Part shown: one piece after another, positions 37,068 to 45,722 of the stretch | How the letters are laid out: the number at the start of each line of letters is the position of its first letter | Numbering within the stretch: the stretch's first letter is position 1 | Assembly: GCF_019097855.1 (NCBI RefSeq) | Contig: NZ_JAHRGL010000012.1 | Location: forward strand, 1 to 64,000 | DNA length: 64,000 bases | Direction: 5' to 3' | Origin: Geopseudomonas aromaticivorans | Lineage (GTDB): Bacteria; Pseudomonadota; Gammaproteobacteria; Pseudomonadales; Pseudomonadaceae | The notes under the pieces: model-generated | What the model was told of the DNA's origin: nothing | Database searches by the model: none | The model's input: the letters and a program-made list of their open reading frames with translations, nothing else | Program-made: the position numbers and the translations under genes

Positions 37068-37841
37068 ATGACAGCACGTCTTGCAGGCAAGGTCGCCTTC
37101 ATCACCGGCGGCAGCTCGGGCATCGGTGAGGCCACCGCCCACCGCTTCGCCGAGGAGGGCGCCATCGTGGTCATCTGCGGCCGGCGCGCCGAGCCACTGG
37201 AAGCAGTGGTCGCCGCCATCCGCGACAAGGGCGGCAATGCCGAATGCGTGGTCGCCGACGTCAGCGACGAGCAGAGCTTCGTCGCCGCCATCGAGGCGGC
37301 GGCCCAGCGCCACGGTCGCCTGGACATCCTGGTCAACAACGCCATGGCCTACAGCTGGGGCGCCATCACCGGCACCGACACCGCGACCTGGCACGGCAAC
37401 TTCTCCACCACCGTGGACGGCACCTTCTGGGGCACCCGCACCGCGATGCGCCTGATGCAGCAGCAGGGCGGCGGCTCCATCGTCAACCTGGCGTCGATCT
37501 GCGGCCTGTTCGGCACCGCCTGGATGGCCGGCTACTCGGCGGCCAAGGCCGCGGTGATCAACTTCAGCCGCGCCGCCGCCTCCGAGGGCGCCGCCGCCAA
37601 CATCCGCTGCAACGTGGTGATCCCCGGCGTGGTCGCCACCCCGGCCACCGCCGGCATGCTGGCCGACGACAAGGGCCGCGCCAACACCGAGAAGCTGATC
37701 CCGATGCGCCGGGTCGGCGAGCCGGTGGAGCTGGCCAACGCCATCCTGTTCCTGGCCTCCGACGAAGCCTCCTACGTCACCGGCGCCAGCCTGACCGTGG
37801 ACGGCGGGCGCAGCTCGGACCTCTACACCGTACTCGAGTAA
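37068..37841 (+). CDS. short-chain dehydrogenase/reductase
   Basis: A 257-aa classical SDR with TGGSSGIG near residue 13, NNAMAYSWG near 92, and the catalytic set in NLASICG and YSAAKAA. GAGGGGAG lies just upstream of the ATG. It shares the fold with the preceding SDR but is clearly different in sequence, so the two probably act on different hydroxyls. Confidence 0.82.
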   Translation: MTARLAGKVAFITGGSSGIGEATAHRFAEEGAIVVICGRRAEPLEAVVAAIRDKGGNAECVVADVSDEQSFVAAIEAAAQRHGRLDILVNNAMAYSWGAITGTDTATWHGNFSTTVDGTFWGTRTAMRLMQQQGGGSIVNLASICGLFGTAWMAGYSAAKAAVINFSRAAASEGAAANIRCNVVIPGVVATPATAGMLADDKGRANTEKLIPMRRVGEPVELANAILFLASDEASYVTGASLTVDGGRSSDLYTVLE

Positions 37842-37914
37842 CGCCACGCGCCACCCCCGCGCGCGGCGCCATCGCCCGCGCGGGGCCGAATCACCCGTAG
37901 CAAGGGCAATCCGA

Positions 37915-38547
37915 ATGGACAACAACAATAGCCTGGCCGCGCGCCTGGACCGCCTCGAGTCCATCGAGGAAATCCGCCAGCTGGCCGGCAAGTATTCGCT
38001 GTCGCTGGACATGCGCGACCTCGACTCCCACGTCAACCTGTTTGCCCCGGACATCCGCGTCGGCCGCGACAAGGTCGGCCGCGCTCACCTCAAGAGCTGG
38101 CTCGACGACACCCTGCGCAACCAGTTCGACGGCACCTCGCACCACCTCGGCCAGCACATCATCGAGTTCGTCGACGCCGACCACGCCACCGGCGTGGTGT
38201 ATTCGAAGAACGAGCACGAGACCGGCCCCGAGTGGGTGATCATGCAGATGCTCTATTGGGACGACTACCAGCGCATCGACGGGTGCTGGTACTTCCGCCG
38301 CCGCCTGCCCTGCTACTGGTACGCCACCGACCTGAACAAGCCGCCGATCGGCGAGCGCAAGATGCGCTGGCCCGGTCGCGAGCCCTATCACGGCACCTTC
38401 CACGACCTGTTCCCCTCCTGGACCGAGTTCTGGGCCGCGCGCCCGGACAAGGAAGTGCTGCCCGAAGTGGCCGAGCCGGCGCCGCTGGAAGGTTTCCTCG
38501 CCACCCTGCGCCGCGGTGCCGGCGCGCCCAAGATCCGCGTGCGCTGA
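37915..38547 (+). CDS. NTF2-like (SnoaL-type) protein, 210 aa
   Basis: A 210-aa protein with a SnoaL_4-like N-terminal half (LESIEEIRQLAGKYSLSLDM, HVNLFAPDIRVG, SHHLGQHIIEFVD). The C-terminal extension is rich in Trp, Tyr and Pro. These folds host dehydratases and isomerases. It lies between an SDR and an OYE gene in the rightward operon, so a steroid intermediate is a reasonable substrate; the reaction is unknown. Confidence 0.72.
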   Translation: MDNNNSLAARLDRLESIEEIRQLAGKYSLSLDMRDLDSHVNLFAPDIRVGRDKVGRAHLKSWLDDTLRNQFDGTSHHLGQHIIEFVDADHATGVVYSKNEHETGPEWVIMQMLYWDDYQRIDGCWYFRRRLPCYWYATDLNKPPIGERKMRWPGREPYHGTFHDLFPSWTEFWAARPDKEVLPEVAEPAPLEGFLATLRRGAGAPKIRVR

Positions 38548-38557
38548 GGAGCTGACC

Positions 38558-39631
38558 ATGAATCCGCTGTTCCAACCCCTTCGCCTCGGCGACATCGAAC
38601 TGGCCAACCGCGTGGTGATGGCGCCGATGACGCGCAGCCGCGCTGGCGCCGACGGCATGCCGACCCTCGACATGGTCGAGTACTACGCCCAGCGCGCCGG
38701 CGCCGGCCTGATCGTCGCCGAGGGCACCGCGCCCTCGGCCGCCGGCCTCGGCTACTGCCGCACCCCGGGCATCTACAGCGCCGCGCAGATCGCCGCCTGG
38801 CGCGGCGTCACCCAGGCGGTGCACGCCGCCGGTGGACGCATCGTCCTGCAGCTGATGCACGTCGGCCGGGTCTCCAGTCACCACAACAAGCCGGCCGGCG
38901 CGCCGATCGTGGCGCCCTCGGCGCTGCGCGCGCGCACCCAGCTGTACAGCGACGCCGCCGGCATGGTCGACACCGATGAGCCGCACGAGCTGAGCACCGC
39001 CGAGGTTCAGGACGTGATCGCCGAGTTCGCTCAGGCCGCGCGCAACGCCCGCGCCGCCGGCTTCGACGGCGTCGAGCTGCACTGCACCAGCGGCTACCTG
39101 CCGATGCAGTTCATGGCCGAGGGCAGCAACCGGCGCAGCGACCAGTACGGCGGCAGCGTGGAAAACCGCGTGCGCTTCCCCGCCGAGGTGCTCGCCGCCA
39201 TGGCCGAGGCCATCGGCCCGGGCCGGGTCGGCCTGCGCATCTGCCCCGGCAACCCCTACAACGACAGCGAGGACTCAGATCCGGCCGCCACCGCGGCGGC
39301 GCTGCTCGACGCCATCGCCCCGCTGGGGCTGGCCTTCCTGCACGTGATGCGTTCGCCGGTCGCCGGCCTGGACGCCTTCGCCCTGGCCCGCGAGAAATTC
39401 CCCGGCGCGCTGATCCTCAACGACGGCTTCGACGGCCAGTCGGCGCGTCAGGCCATCGAGGCCGGGCAGGGCGAGGCGGTGTCCTTCGCCCGCCACTACA
39501 TCGGCAACCCGGACCTCGCCGAGCGCCTGCGCGCCAACGCGCCGCTGGCCGGCTTCGACCGCGGCTCGCTGTACACCGCGGGACCGCGTGGCTACCTCGA
39601 CTACCCGCGCTGGCCGGTGCCGGCGCAGTGA
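38558..39631 (+). CDS. Old Yellow Enzyme family ene-reductase
   Basis: A 357-aa FMN-dependent OYE TIM barrel (NRVVMAPMTRSRA near residue 17; the substrate-loop motif is HCTSGYLPMQF where classical OYEs have HGANGYL-type). It has no FeS or NAD domain, unlike the protein at 31769. It would reduce an activated C=C such as a 4-ene-3-ketone or a side-chain enone. It begins 10 bp after the preceding gene. Confidence 0.83.
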   Translation: MNPLFQPLRLGDIELANRVVMAPMTRSRAGADGMPTLDMVEYYAQRAGAGLIVAEGTAPSAAGLGYCRTPGIYSAAQIAAWRGVTQAVHAAGGRIVLQLMHVGRVSSHHNKPAGAPIVAPSALRARTQLYSDAAGMVDTDEPHELSTAEVQDVIAEFAQAARNARAAGFDGVELHCTSGYLPMQFMAEGSNRRSDQYGGSVENRVRFPAEVLAAMAEAIGPGRVGLRICPGNPYNDSEDSDPAATAAALLDAIAPLGLAFLHVMRSPVAGLDAFALAREKFPGALILNDGFDGQSARQAIEAGQGEAVSFARHYIGNPDLAERLRANAPLAGFDRGSLYTAGPRGYLDYPRWPVPAQ

Positions 39632-39667
39632 GCCGGGCGAGCCGCGAATCCATTCAGGGGAAACGAC

Positions 39668-41527
39668 ATGAACGATCGCATTGATGCGCAGACCATGGCC
39701 GCGCTGGACGCCGCCCCGGTGCCGCGCGAGGTCACCCAGGCGCGCCTCGACCGCCGCGCCGCGGCCAGCGCGCTGGTCAAGCCGCGCGACCTCTACACCA
39801 TCGCCGACCGCCTCGAGCAGCAGGCACAACGCCTGGCCACGCAGACCATGCTGATCTACGGCGGCGAGCGCTACAGTTACGCCGAGGTGGACGCGCGCGC
39901 CAACCAGGTGGCGCACGCCGCCCTGGCCCGCGGCCTCAAGGCTGGCGATGTGTGCGCGCTGGCTATGGAGAACCGCCCGGAGTTCTTCTTCGCCTGGTTC
40001 GGCCTGGTCAAGCTCGGCGTGGTGGTGGCGCCGCTCAACACCCACGTCAGCGGCAAGCCGCTGGCCCACGCCCTGGAGAGCACCGGCGCGCGCGCCGTGC
40101 TGGCCGGCGAGGAGTGCCTGGCCAACTTCGCCGCCACCGAAGGCCTGCCCAATGTGCCGCTATGGCTGGTGCCGGACACCGAGAAGCCGGCCGCAGCCGA
40201 ACTGCGCGCGCTGGCCGACGAAGGCTTCGCCGCCGAGGTGGCGAGCGCCTCGCGCCAGGCGCCGCCGCGCAGCCTGCGCGAAGGCATCACCGCCGAGACG
40301 CCGAGCCTGCTGATCTTCACCTCCGGCACCACGGGCCTGCCCAAGGCGGCGCGCTACAGCCATATGCGCTGGATGAGCTCGGGCGACGTGATGGTGGAGA
40401 CCCTCGAGGCCACCCCGGACGACGTCTTCTACTGCTGCCTGCCGCTCTATCACGGTGCTGCCGCCACCTCGGTGACCTCCACCGCGCTCAAGGCCGGCGC
40501 CGCCATCGTGCTGCGCCGGCGCTTCAGCGTGCGCGAGTTCTGGAACGACGTGCGCAACAACGGCATCACCATCTGCCAGTACATCGGTGAAATCTGCCGC
40601 TACCTGCTCAACCTGCCCGAGGACCAGCGCGACCGCGAGCACAGTCTGCGCGCCATGCTGGGCGCCGGCCTGTCGCCGGAGTCCTGGCAGCGCTGGGTCG
40701 AGCGCTTCGGCGCGGTGCAGATCTTCGAGGGCTGGGGCTCGACCGAGGCCAACACCAACCTGATCAACCTCGACAACCGCATCGGTTCCTGCGGCCGCGT
40801 GCCCTACTGGGAGAAGACCAACTTCCGCCTGGTGCGCTTCGACGTGGAGAGCGAGTCGCACCCGCGTGACGCCAACGGCTTCTACCTGCTGTGCCAGCCG
40901 GGCGAGGTGGGCGAGGCCATCGGCTATATCGTTGACCACCCGGACATCGGCGGCGGCCGTTTCGAGGGCTACACCTCGGCCGAGGCCACCGAGAAGAAGA
41001 TCCTCCGCGACGTGTTCCAGAAGGGCGACGCCTACTGGAGCTCGGGCGACCTGCTGCGCTACGACGAGGACGGCTACTTCTACTTCGTCGACCGCATCGG
41101 CGACACCTTCCGCTGGAAGAGCGAGAACGTCTCGACCCTGGAGGTGGCCGACGCCCTGGCCGACTATCCGGGCCTGGAGCTGATCAACATCTACGGCGTG
41201 CAGGTGCCGGGCCAGGAGGGCCGCGCCGGCATGGCCGCGGTGCTGATGCAGGACGGTCAGCAGTTCGATGCGGACAGCTTCTACGCGCTGACCGAGCAAC
41301 GCCTGCCGCGCTACGCCGCGCCGGTGTTCGTGCGCGTGTCGCCAGCCGCCGACCTGACCAGCACCTTCAAGCTGCGCAAGGTCGATCTGCAGCGCCAGGG
41401 CTACGACCCGACGGCGTTCGACGACCCGCTGTATGTGCGCGACGATGCCTCCGGCACCTACCGACCGTACTCGGCCGAAGCGCTGGCATCCATCGGCCTG
41501 GCGCCGTTCGGTGCCTCCCATGGCTGA
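39668..41527 (+). CDS. FATP/VLACS-like acyl-CoA synthetase
   Basis: A 619-aa ANL ligase of the fatty-acid-transport-protein type, longer than the other ligase in the window. P-loop IFTSGTTGLPKAAR near residue 218, EGWGSTEANTN near 357, YWSSGDLLRYDEDGYFYFVD near 455-475 and GDTFRWKSENVST near 478. Mammalian members of this branch include the bile-acid CoA synthetase. A bile or steroid acid substrate is inferred from context. AGGGGAAACGAC precedes the ATG. The end overlaps the MBL gene by 8 bp. Confidence 0.82.
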   Translation: MNDRIDAQTMAALDAAPVPREVTQARLDRRAAASALVKPRDLYTIADRLEQQAQRLATQTMLIYGGERYSYAEVDARANQVAHAALARGLKAGDVCALAMENRPEFFFAWFGLVKLGVVVAPLNTHVSGKPLAHALESTGARAVLAGEECLANFAATEGLPNVPLWLVPDTEKPAAAELRALADEGFAAEVASASRQAPPRSLREGITAETPSLLIFTSGTTGLPKAARYSHMRWMSSGDVMVETLEATPDDVFYCCLPLYHGAAATSVTSTALKAGAAIVLRRRFSVREFWNDVRNNGITICQYIGEICRYLLNLPEDQRDREHSLRAMLGAGLSPESWQRWVERFGAVQIFEGWGSTEANTNLINLDNRIGSCGRVPYWEKTNFRLVRFDVESESHPRDANGFYLLCQPGEVGEAIGYIVDHPDIGGGRFEGYTSAEATEKKILRDVFQKGDAYWSSGDLLRYDEDGYFYFVDRIGDTFRWKSENVSTLEVADALADYPGLELINIYGVQVPGQEGRAGMAAVLMQDGQQFDADSFYALTEQRLPRYAAPVFVRVSPAADLTSTFKLRKVDLQRQGYDPTAFDDPLYVRDDASGTYRPYSAEALASIGLAPFGASHG

Positions 41528-42605
41528 TCTCGACCACAACGGCCACGAGCTCAAGGCCGGCCTGCGCTTCCCCTGGGTGGCGCCGCCGGCCGCCGGGCAG
41601 ACGCTGGAGGTGGCGCCCGGTGTGCTGTGGCTGCGCATGCCGCTGCCGTTCGGCCTCGACCATATCAACCTCTACCTGCTGCGCCACGGCGATGGCTGGG
41701 TGGCGGTGGACAGTGGCCTGTGCACCGAGCAGAGCCGCGCGGTGTGGGAGGAGGTGCTGGGCGGCGTGCTGGAGGGCCGTCCGCTGCTGGCGCTGGTCTG
41801 CACCCACTTCCACTACGACCACAGCGGGCTGCTCGGCTGGCTGGCCGAGCGCTTCCGCTGCCCGGTGTACATGACCCACGCCGAGTACCAGGCGATCCAC
41901 GTCGCGCCGCCGCGCAGCGACGAGCCGGACTGGGCTTTCCACCAGTTCTACCGCCAGGCCGGGCTGAGCGAAGAGGATTCGACCGCCTTCCTGCCGATGA
42001 TCCGCCAGGAGCATTTCCGGCCGACGCCGCCGCTCGCCTTCCGCCGCCTGAAGGAGGGCGGCGTGCTGTCCATCGGCGGGCGGCGCTGGCAGGTGGTTAT
42101 CGGCCGCGGTCACTCGCCCGAGCACGCCTGCCTGTACTGCGCTGAGGACGGTCTGCTGATCTCCGGCGATCAGGTGCTGCCGCGTATCACCCCGACGGTC
42201 GGTGTCGGCGTGACCGAGCCGGACGGCGATCCCTTGCGCGACTGGCTGGAGTCCATCGAGCGCCTTGGCGAGCTGCCCGACAGCGTGCTGGTGCTACCGG
42301 CCCATGAGCGGCCGTTCCACGGCCTGCACACGCGCCTGGGGCAGCTGCGCGAGCACCACCGCCGGCACCTCGACCTGGCGCTGGAGCGCTGCGCGCAGCC
42401 GTGCACGGCGGCCGAGCTGATGGTCGAGCTGTTCCCGCGCCTGAAGAGTCGCTTCGACGAGCTGATGGCCATCGGCGAGACGCTGGCCCACATCAACTAC
42501 CTGATCACCGAGAGATTGCTGGTGCGCGAGGAGCAGGCGGGCGTGCACCGCTACCGACGCGCCCGGCCCGAAGACATGCTCGGCGAGCTTTCTAGTCCTT
42601 TTTGA
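41520..42605 (+). CDS. metallo-beta-lactamase-fold hydrolase
   Basis: A 361-aa protein with the zinc motif THFHYDHSG near residue 98, later metal ligands in GRGHSPEH near 200 and ISGDQVLP near 219. The glyoxalase II-like fold hydrolyses thioesters, lactones and similar bonds. The ATG lies inside the stop region of the CoA ligase gene (8-bp overlap), implying coupled translation. A CoA thioesterase or lactonase acting on products of the ligase is a reasonable inference. Confidence 0.8.
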   Translation: MADLDHNGHELKAGLRFPWVAPPAAGQTLEVAPGVLWLRMPLPFGLDHINLYLLRHGDGWVAVDSGLCTEQSRAVWEEVLGGVLEGRPLLALVCTHFHYDHSGLLGWLAERFRCPVYMTHAEYQAIHVAPPRSDEPDWAFHQFYRQAGLSEEDSTAFLPMIRQEHFRPTPPLAFRRLKEGGVLSIGGRRWQVVIGRGHSPEHACLYCAEDGLLISGDQVLPRITPTVGVGVTEPDGDPLRDWLESIERLGELPDSVLVLPAHERPFHGLHTRLGQLREHHRRHLDLALERCAQPCTAAELMVELFPRLKSRFDELMAIGETLAHINYLITERLLVREEQAGVHRYRRARPEDMLGELSSPF

Positions 42606-42610
42606 CGACG
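42593..42610 (+). promoter_or_regulatory. steroid-regulon palindrome, site I (DUF1302 copy 2)
   Basis: TAGTCCTTTTTGACGACG overlaps the stop codon of the MBL gene. GGAAAC at 42631 is at the -10 spacing and matches the corresponding hexamer at site G. The DUF1302 start is 67 bp downstream. It may allow DUF1302 to be transcribed separately from the long operon. Confidence 0.5.
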
Positions 42611-42676
42611 AACATTCGCAGGCACCGCCCGGAAACTCGATGCGGCCGGTTGGCCTTCATTAGGAGAAAAAGCAGC

Positions 42677-44290
42677 ATGCACAATAACAACAATCTTCGT
42701 TGCAAGAGTCTGGTAGCCCAGCGCTTCCCGCTCCTCGGCCTGGCCGCCGCGGTGGCCATGGCCAGCGGCGCCGCCCATGCTGGCGAGACCATCGAGTTCG
42801 ACAACGGCGCGACCCTCGACTGGACGCTCACCACCAGCTACGGCATGGGCGTGCGCATGGAGGATCAGGACAAGGCGCTGATTGACGGCCCGCTGACCCT
42901 CAACATGGACGACGGCGACCGCAACTTCGACAAGGGCAGCCTGGTGACCAACCGCCTCGGCGCGCTGGCCGAGTTGATCCTGCGCAAGGACAACTATGGC
43001 GCGGTACTGCGTGCCAGCACCTTCTACGACGACGTCTACCACAACTCCAACGACAACGACGCCCCCGGGCGGGTCAACAAGACCGGCGAGTTCGACGAGT
43101 TCACCAACGATGCGCGGCGCTTCAGTGGTGGGCGCAGCCGCATTCTCGATGCCTACGTGTTCAGCGGCTGGCGTACCGAGGGTGGGCAGAGCATCGACGT
43201 CAAGGCGGGCGAGCATGTGGTGTCCTGGGGCGAGAGCCTGATCTTCCCAGGTGTGTCCGGTGCCCAGTCGCCGGTCGACGTGGTCAAGGCCTCGCTGCCG
43301 GGCATCGAGGCCAAGGAAGTGCTGCTCCCCATTGGCCAGGTGTCCGGCCAGTGGAGCCTCAACGAGTCGTTCAGCCTGGGCGCCTACGTGCAGTACGAGT
43401 GGGCAGGCAACGAGCTGGCGCCGGCGGGCAGCTACATGTCGACCAGCGACGTCACCGGTCCGGGCCGCGAGATGCTGCTTGCCGGCCCGATGAGGATTCC
43501 CTACCTGGATACCAACGAACCGCGCGACAGCGGCCAGTGGGGCGTGCAGATGCGCTACCGGCCGACCGCAGATCTCGAGCTGTCGCTGTTTCGCATCAAC
43601 TACCACGACCGCAACCCGTCCGGGGTTGGCATCCTCCCCGGCATCACCAACCCGCGAATCCCGCGGGGCTACGAGGTCAACTACTTCGAGGATATCCACC
43701 TCACCGGCGTGAGCTTCTCCACCAAGATCGGCGACACCCAGGTCGGCGGCGAGTGGTCGTACCGCGATGGCGCTCCGGTGAACGTACTCACCAACAAGGC
43801 GCGTGGGACTTTCGCACCGACCACGGGTCAGGGCCAGCAGATGCAGCTGTCGTTCATGCGCATCCTCGGCGACCGCCCGTGGGCCAGCCAGACCACCTTC
43901 ATGGGCGAGGTGGTGCATGTGCGGGTCGACGACGTCGACAACCTCAACGGTGCCGACGACTACAGCTTCAAGACCACCTCGGCGTGGAAGAGCAAGACCG
44001 CCACCGCCTACTCGCTGGTCGGCGTGTTCAACTACCCCGGCGTGTTCACCGGCTGGGATCTGGACGTGCCGGTGCGCTTCTCCCACGTCGTCGAAGGCGC
44101 CACGCCGATGTCCGGCACCATCTCCGGCGCCCAGGGCGACCGCCGCATGACCGTCGGCACCACCTTCAAGTACATGGGCAACCTGGAAGTGGCACTGGCC
44201 TACAACGCCTTCCTCGGCGAGGCCGACCCGATCCGCCGCCAGTTGGCCGACCGGGACTATGCCACCCTGTCCGCCAAATACTCGTTCTGA
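42677..44290 (+). CDS. DUF1302 family protein (predicted outer-membrane barrel), copy 2
   Basis: A 537-aa protein with a signal peptide ending near SGAAHA, followed by the same kind of strand-rich sequence as the copy at 6258 (RNFDKGSLVTNR, SNDNDAPGRVNKTGEFDEFT; C-terminal SAKYSF). The final Phe suits outer-membrane assembly. No DUF1329 gene is adjacent. TAGGAGAAAAAGCAGC precedes ATG 42677. Probably works with the orphan DUF1329 at 25369. Confidence 0.8.
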   Translation: MHNNNNLRCKSLVAQRFPLLGLAAAVAMASGAAHAGETIEFDNGATLDWTLTTSYGMGVRMEDQDKALIDGPLTLNMDDGDRNFDKGSLVTNRLGALAELILRKDNYGAVLRASTFYDDVYHNSNDNDAPGRVNKTGEFDEFTNDARRFSGGRSRILDAYVFSGWRTEGGQSIDVKAGEHVVSWGESLIFPGVSGAQSPVDVVKASLPGIEAKEVLLPIGQVSGQWSLNESFSLGAYVQYEWAGNELAPAGSYMSTSDVTGPGREMLLAGPMRIPYLDTNEPRDSGQWGVQMRYRPTADLELSLFRINYHDRNPSGVGILPGITNPRIPRGYEVNYFEDIHLTGVSFSTKIGDTQVGGEWSYRDGAPVNVLTNKARGTFAPTTGQGQQMQLSFMRILGDRPWASQTTFMGEVVHVRVDDVDNLNGADDYSFKTTSAWKSKTATAYSLVGVFNYPGVFTGWDLDVPVRFSHVVEGATPMSGTISGAQGDRRMTVGTTFKYMGNLEVALAYNAFLGEADPIRRQLADRDYATLSAKYSF

Positions 44291-44361
44291 CCAGGCTGCG
44301 CCGGGCGGCATCTGCTGCCCGGCCTGTCCGATCAGGGCAATTGCATGACTGGCTTGCGAAC

Positions 44362-44421
44362 TGTAGGGGCGAATTCATTCGCCAGAATGCCCCACCAAGG
44401 CGAATGAATTCGCCCCTGCAG
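44362..44421. repeat. paired GTAGGGGCG-family repeat
   Basis: TGTAGGGGCGAATTCATTCG (from 44362) and its inverted copy ending CGCCCCTGCAG (44399-44421) form a long hairpin after the DUF1302 stop. Confidence 0.8.
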
Positions 44422-44431
44422 GGGACCGGTC

Positions 44432-44449
44432 TACTCGATTTGAACGATT
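44432..44449 (+). promoter_or_regulatory. steroid-regulon palindrome, site D (second thiolase module)
   Basis: TACTCGATTTGAACGATT is followed at the standard 22-nt spacing by CATAGT (44470), a good -10. The predicted start of transcription is near 44482, which centres the palindrome at about -42.5. The thiolase-like ATG is at 44511. Confidence 0.6.
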
Positions 44450-44510
44450 CGCGCCGGGCGCGACTGCGGCATAGTGGCTGCAGTCACGTCCTACGCCAGT
44501 GGAGACAACC

Positions 44511-45722
44511 ATGGGACTCAAAGGCAACGCCGCTATCGTCGGGGCGGCCCAGTACAAACCGGAGAAGTACGCCACCGCGCCGCGCATGTTCCATCTGGAG
44601 CAGGTGGCCGACCTGGCCGCGCGCGCCCTGGCTGACGCCGGGCTGCGCGCCGAGGATCTCGACGGCCTGGTGATCAACGGCCCGCAGTTCCACGAGGCCT
44701 CGGTGTTCGTCCCGGCGATGGCCGCCGAATACCTGGGCATGAAGCTCAACTTCGCCGAGGTGGTCGACCTCGGCGGCTGTACTTCGGTGGCCATGGTCTG
44801 GCGCGCCGCCGCCGCCATCGAGCTGGGCCTGTGCCAGGCGGTGCTCTGCGTGCTGCCGGCGCGCATGGCGCCCTTCGGCCCCGACGAGGACCCGAGCTGG
44901 ATGGCGCGCGCCATGCGTTTCGGCGGCCACAGCACCGCCTTCGGTGCGCCCGAGGCGGAGTTCGACCTGCCCTATGGGCACATGGGCCAGAACACCGGCT
45001 ACGCGATGATCGCCCAGCGCTACGCCGCCCAATATGGCTACGACGCTGCGGCGATGGCGAAGATCGCCGTCGATCAGCGCTTCAACGCCCAGTTCAACCC
45101 CGAGGCGATGTTCTACGGCCAGCCACTCACCGTGGAGCAGGTGCTGGCCAGCAAGAAGGTCGCCGACCCGCTGCATGTGCTGGAGATCGTCATGCCGGTC
45201 GCTGGCGGCGCGGCGCTGATCGTCGCCTCCAAGGAGGTCGCCGCCCGTGCGCGCAACCGCGGCGCGGTGGTCACCGGCTTTGGCGAGCACCTGTCCTTCA
45301 AGTCGCCGACCTATGCCGAGGAGATGACCCGCACCCCGATCGGTCCGGCCTCCGAGCGTGCCTTTGCCATGGCCGGGCTCAAGCCGTCCGACATGCACGC
45401 GGCGCAGATCTACGACTGCTACACCATCACCGTGCTGCTGACCCTGGAGGACGCCGGCTTCGTGCCCAAGGGCGAGGGCATGCGCTTCGTGCGCGACAAC
45501 GACCTGACCTGGCGCGGCAACTTCCCGATGAACACCCACGGCGGCCAGCTCAGCTTCGGCCAGGCCGGCTCGGCCGGCGGCATGTCGCAGGTGGTCGAGG
45601 CCTTCCACCAGATCGCCGGCCGCGCCGGCGACCGCCAGCTGTCACGCTGCGACAACGTCTACGTCTCCGGTACCGGCGGCGTGATGAGCGAGCAGGGCGC
45701 ACTGATTCTTCAGGGAGCATGA
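44511..45722 (+). CDS. thiolase-fold enzyme of the SCP-x/Ltp type (second aldolase/thiolase)
   Basis: A 403-aa thiolase-superfamily protein. Unlike the Ltp2-like protein at 18503 it keeps a Cys (C90 in DLGGCTSVA) where SCP-x thiolases have the nucleophile, and it has NTHGGQLSFGQAG near the C-terminus. It could be a thiolytic enzyme or an aldolase for another side-chain stage, comparable to Sal/Ltp3/Ltp4/FadA5-type proteins. GGAGACAACC precedes the ATG. Its stop overlaps the start of the DUF35-MaoC gene (ATGA), so the two are coupled. Confidence 0.8.
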   Translation: MGLKGNAAIVGAAQYKPEKYATAPRMFHLEQVADLAARALADAGLRAEDLDGLVINGPQFHEASVFVPAMAAEYLGMKLNFAEVVDLGGCTSVAMVWRAAAAIELGLCQAVLCVLPARMAPFGPDEDPSWMARAMRFGGHSTAFGAPEAEFDLPYGHMGQNTGYAMIAQRYAAQYGYDAAAMAKIAVDQRFNAQFNPEAMFYGQPLTVEQVLASKKVADPLHVLEIVMPVAGGAALIVASKEVAARARNRGAVVTGFGEHLSFKSPTYAEEMTRTPIGPASERAFAMAGLKPSDMHAAQIYDCYTITVLLTLEDAGFVPKGEGMRFVRDNDLTWRGNFPMNTHGGQLSFGQAGSAGGMSQVVEAFHQIAGRAGDRQLSRCDNVYVSGTGGVMSEQGALILQGA

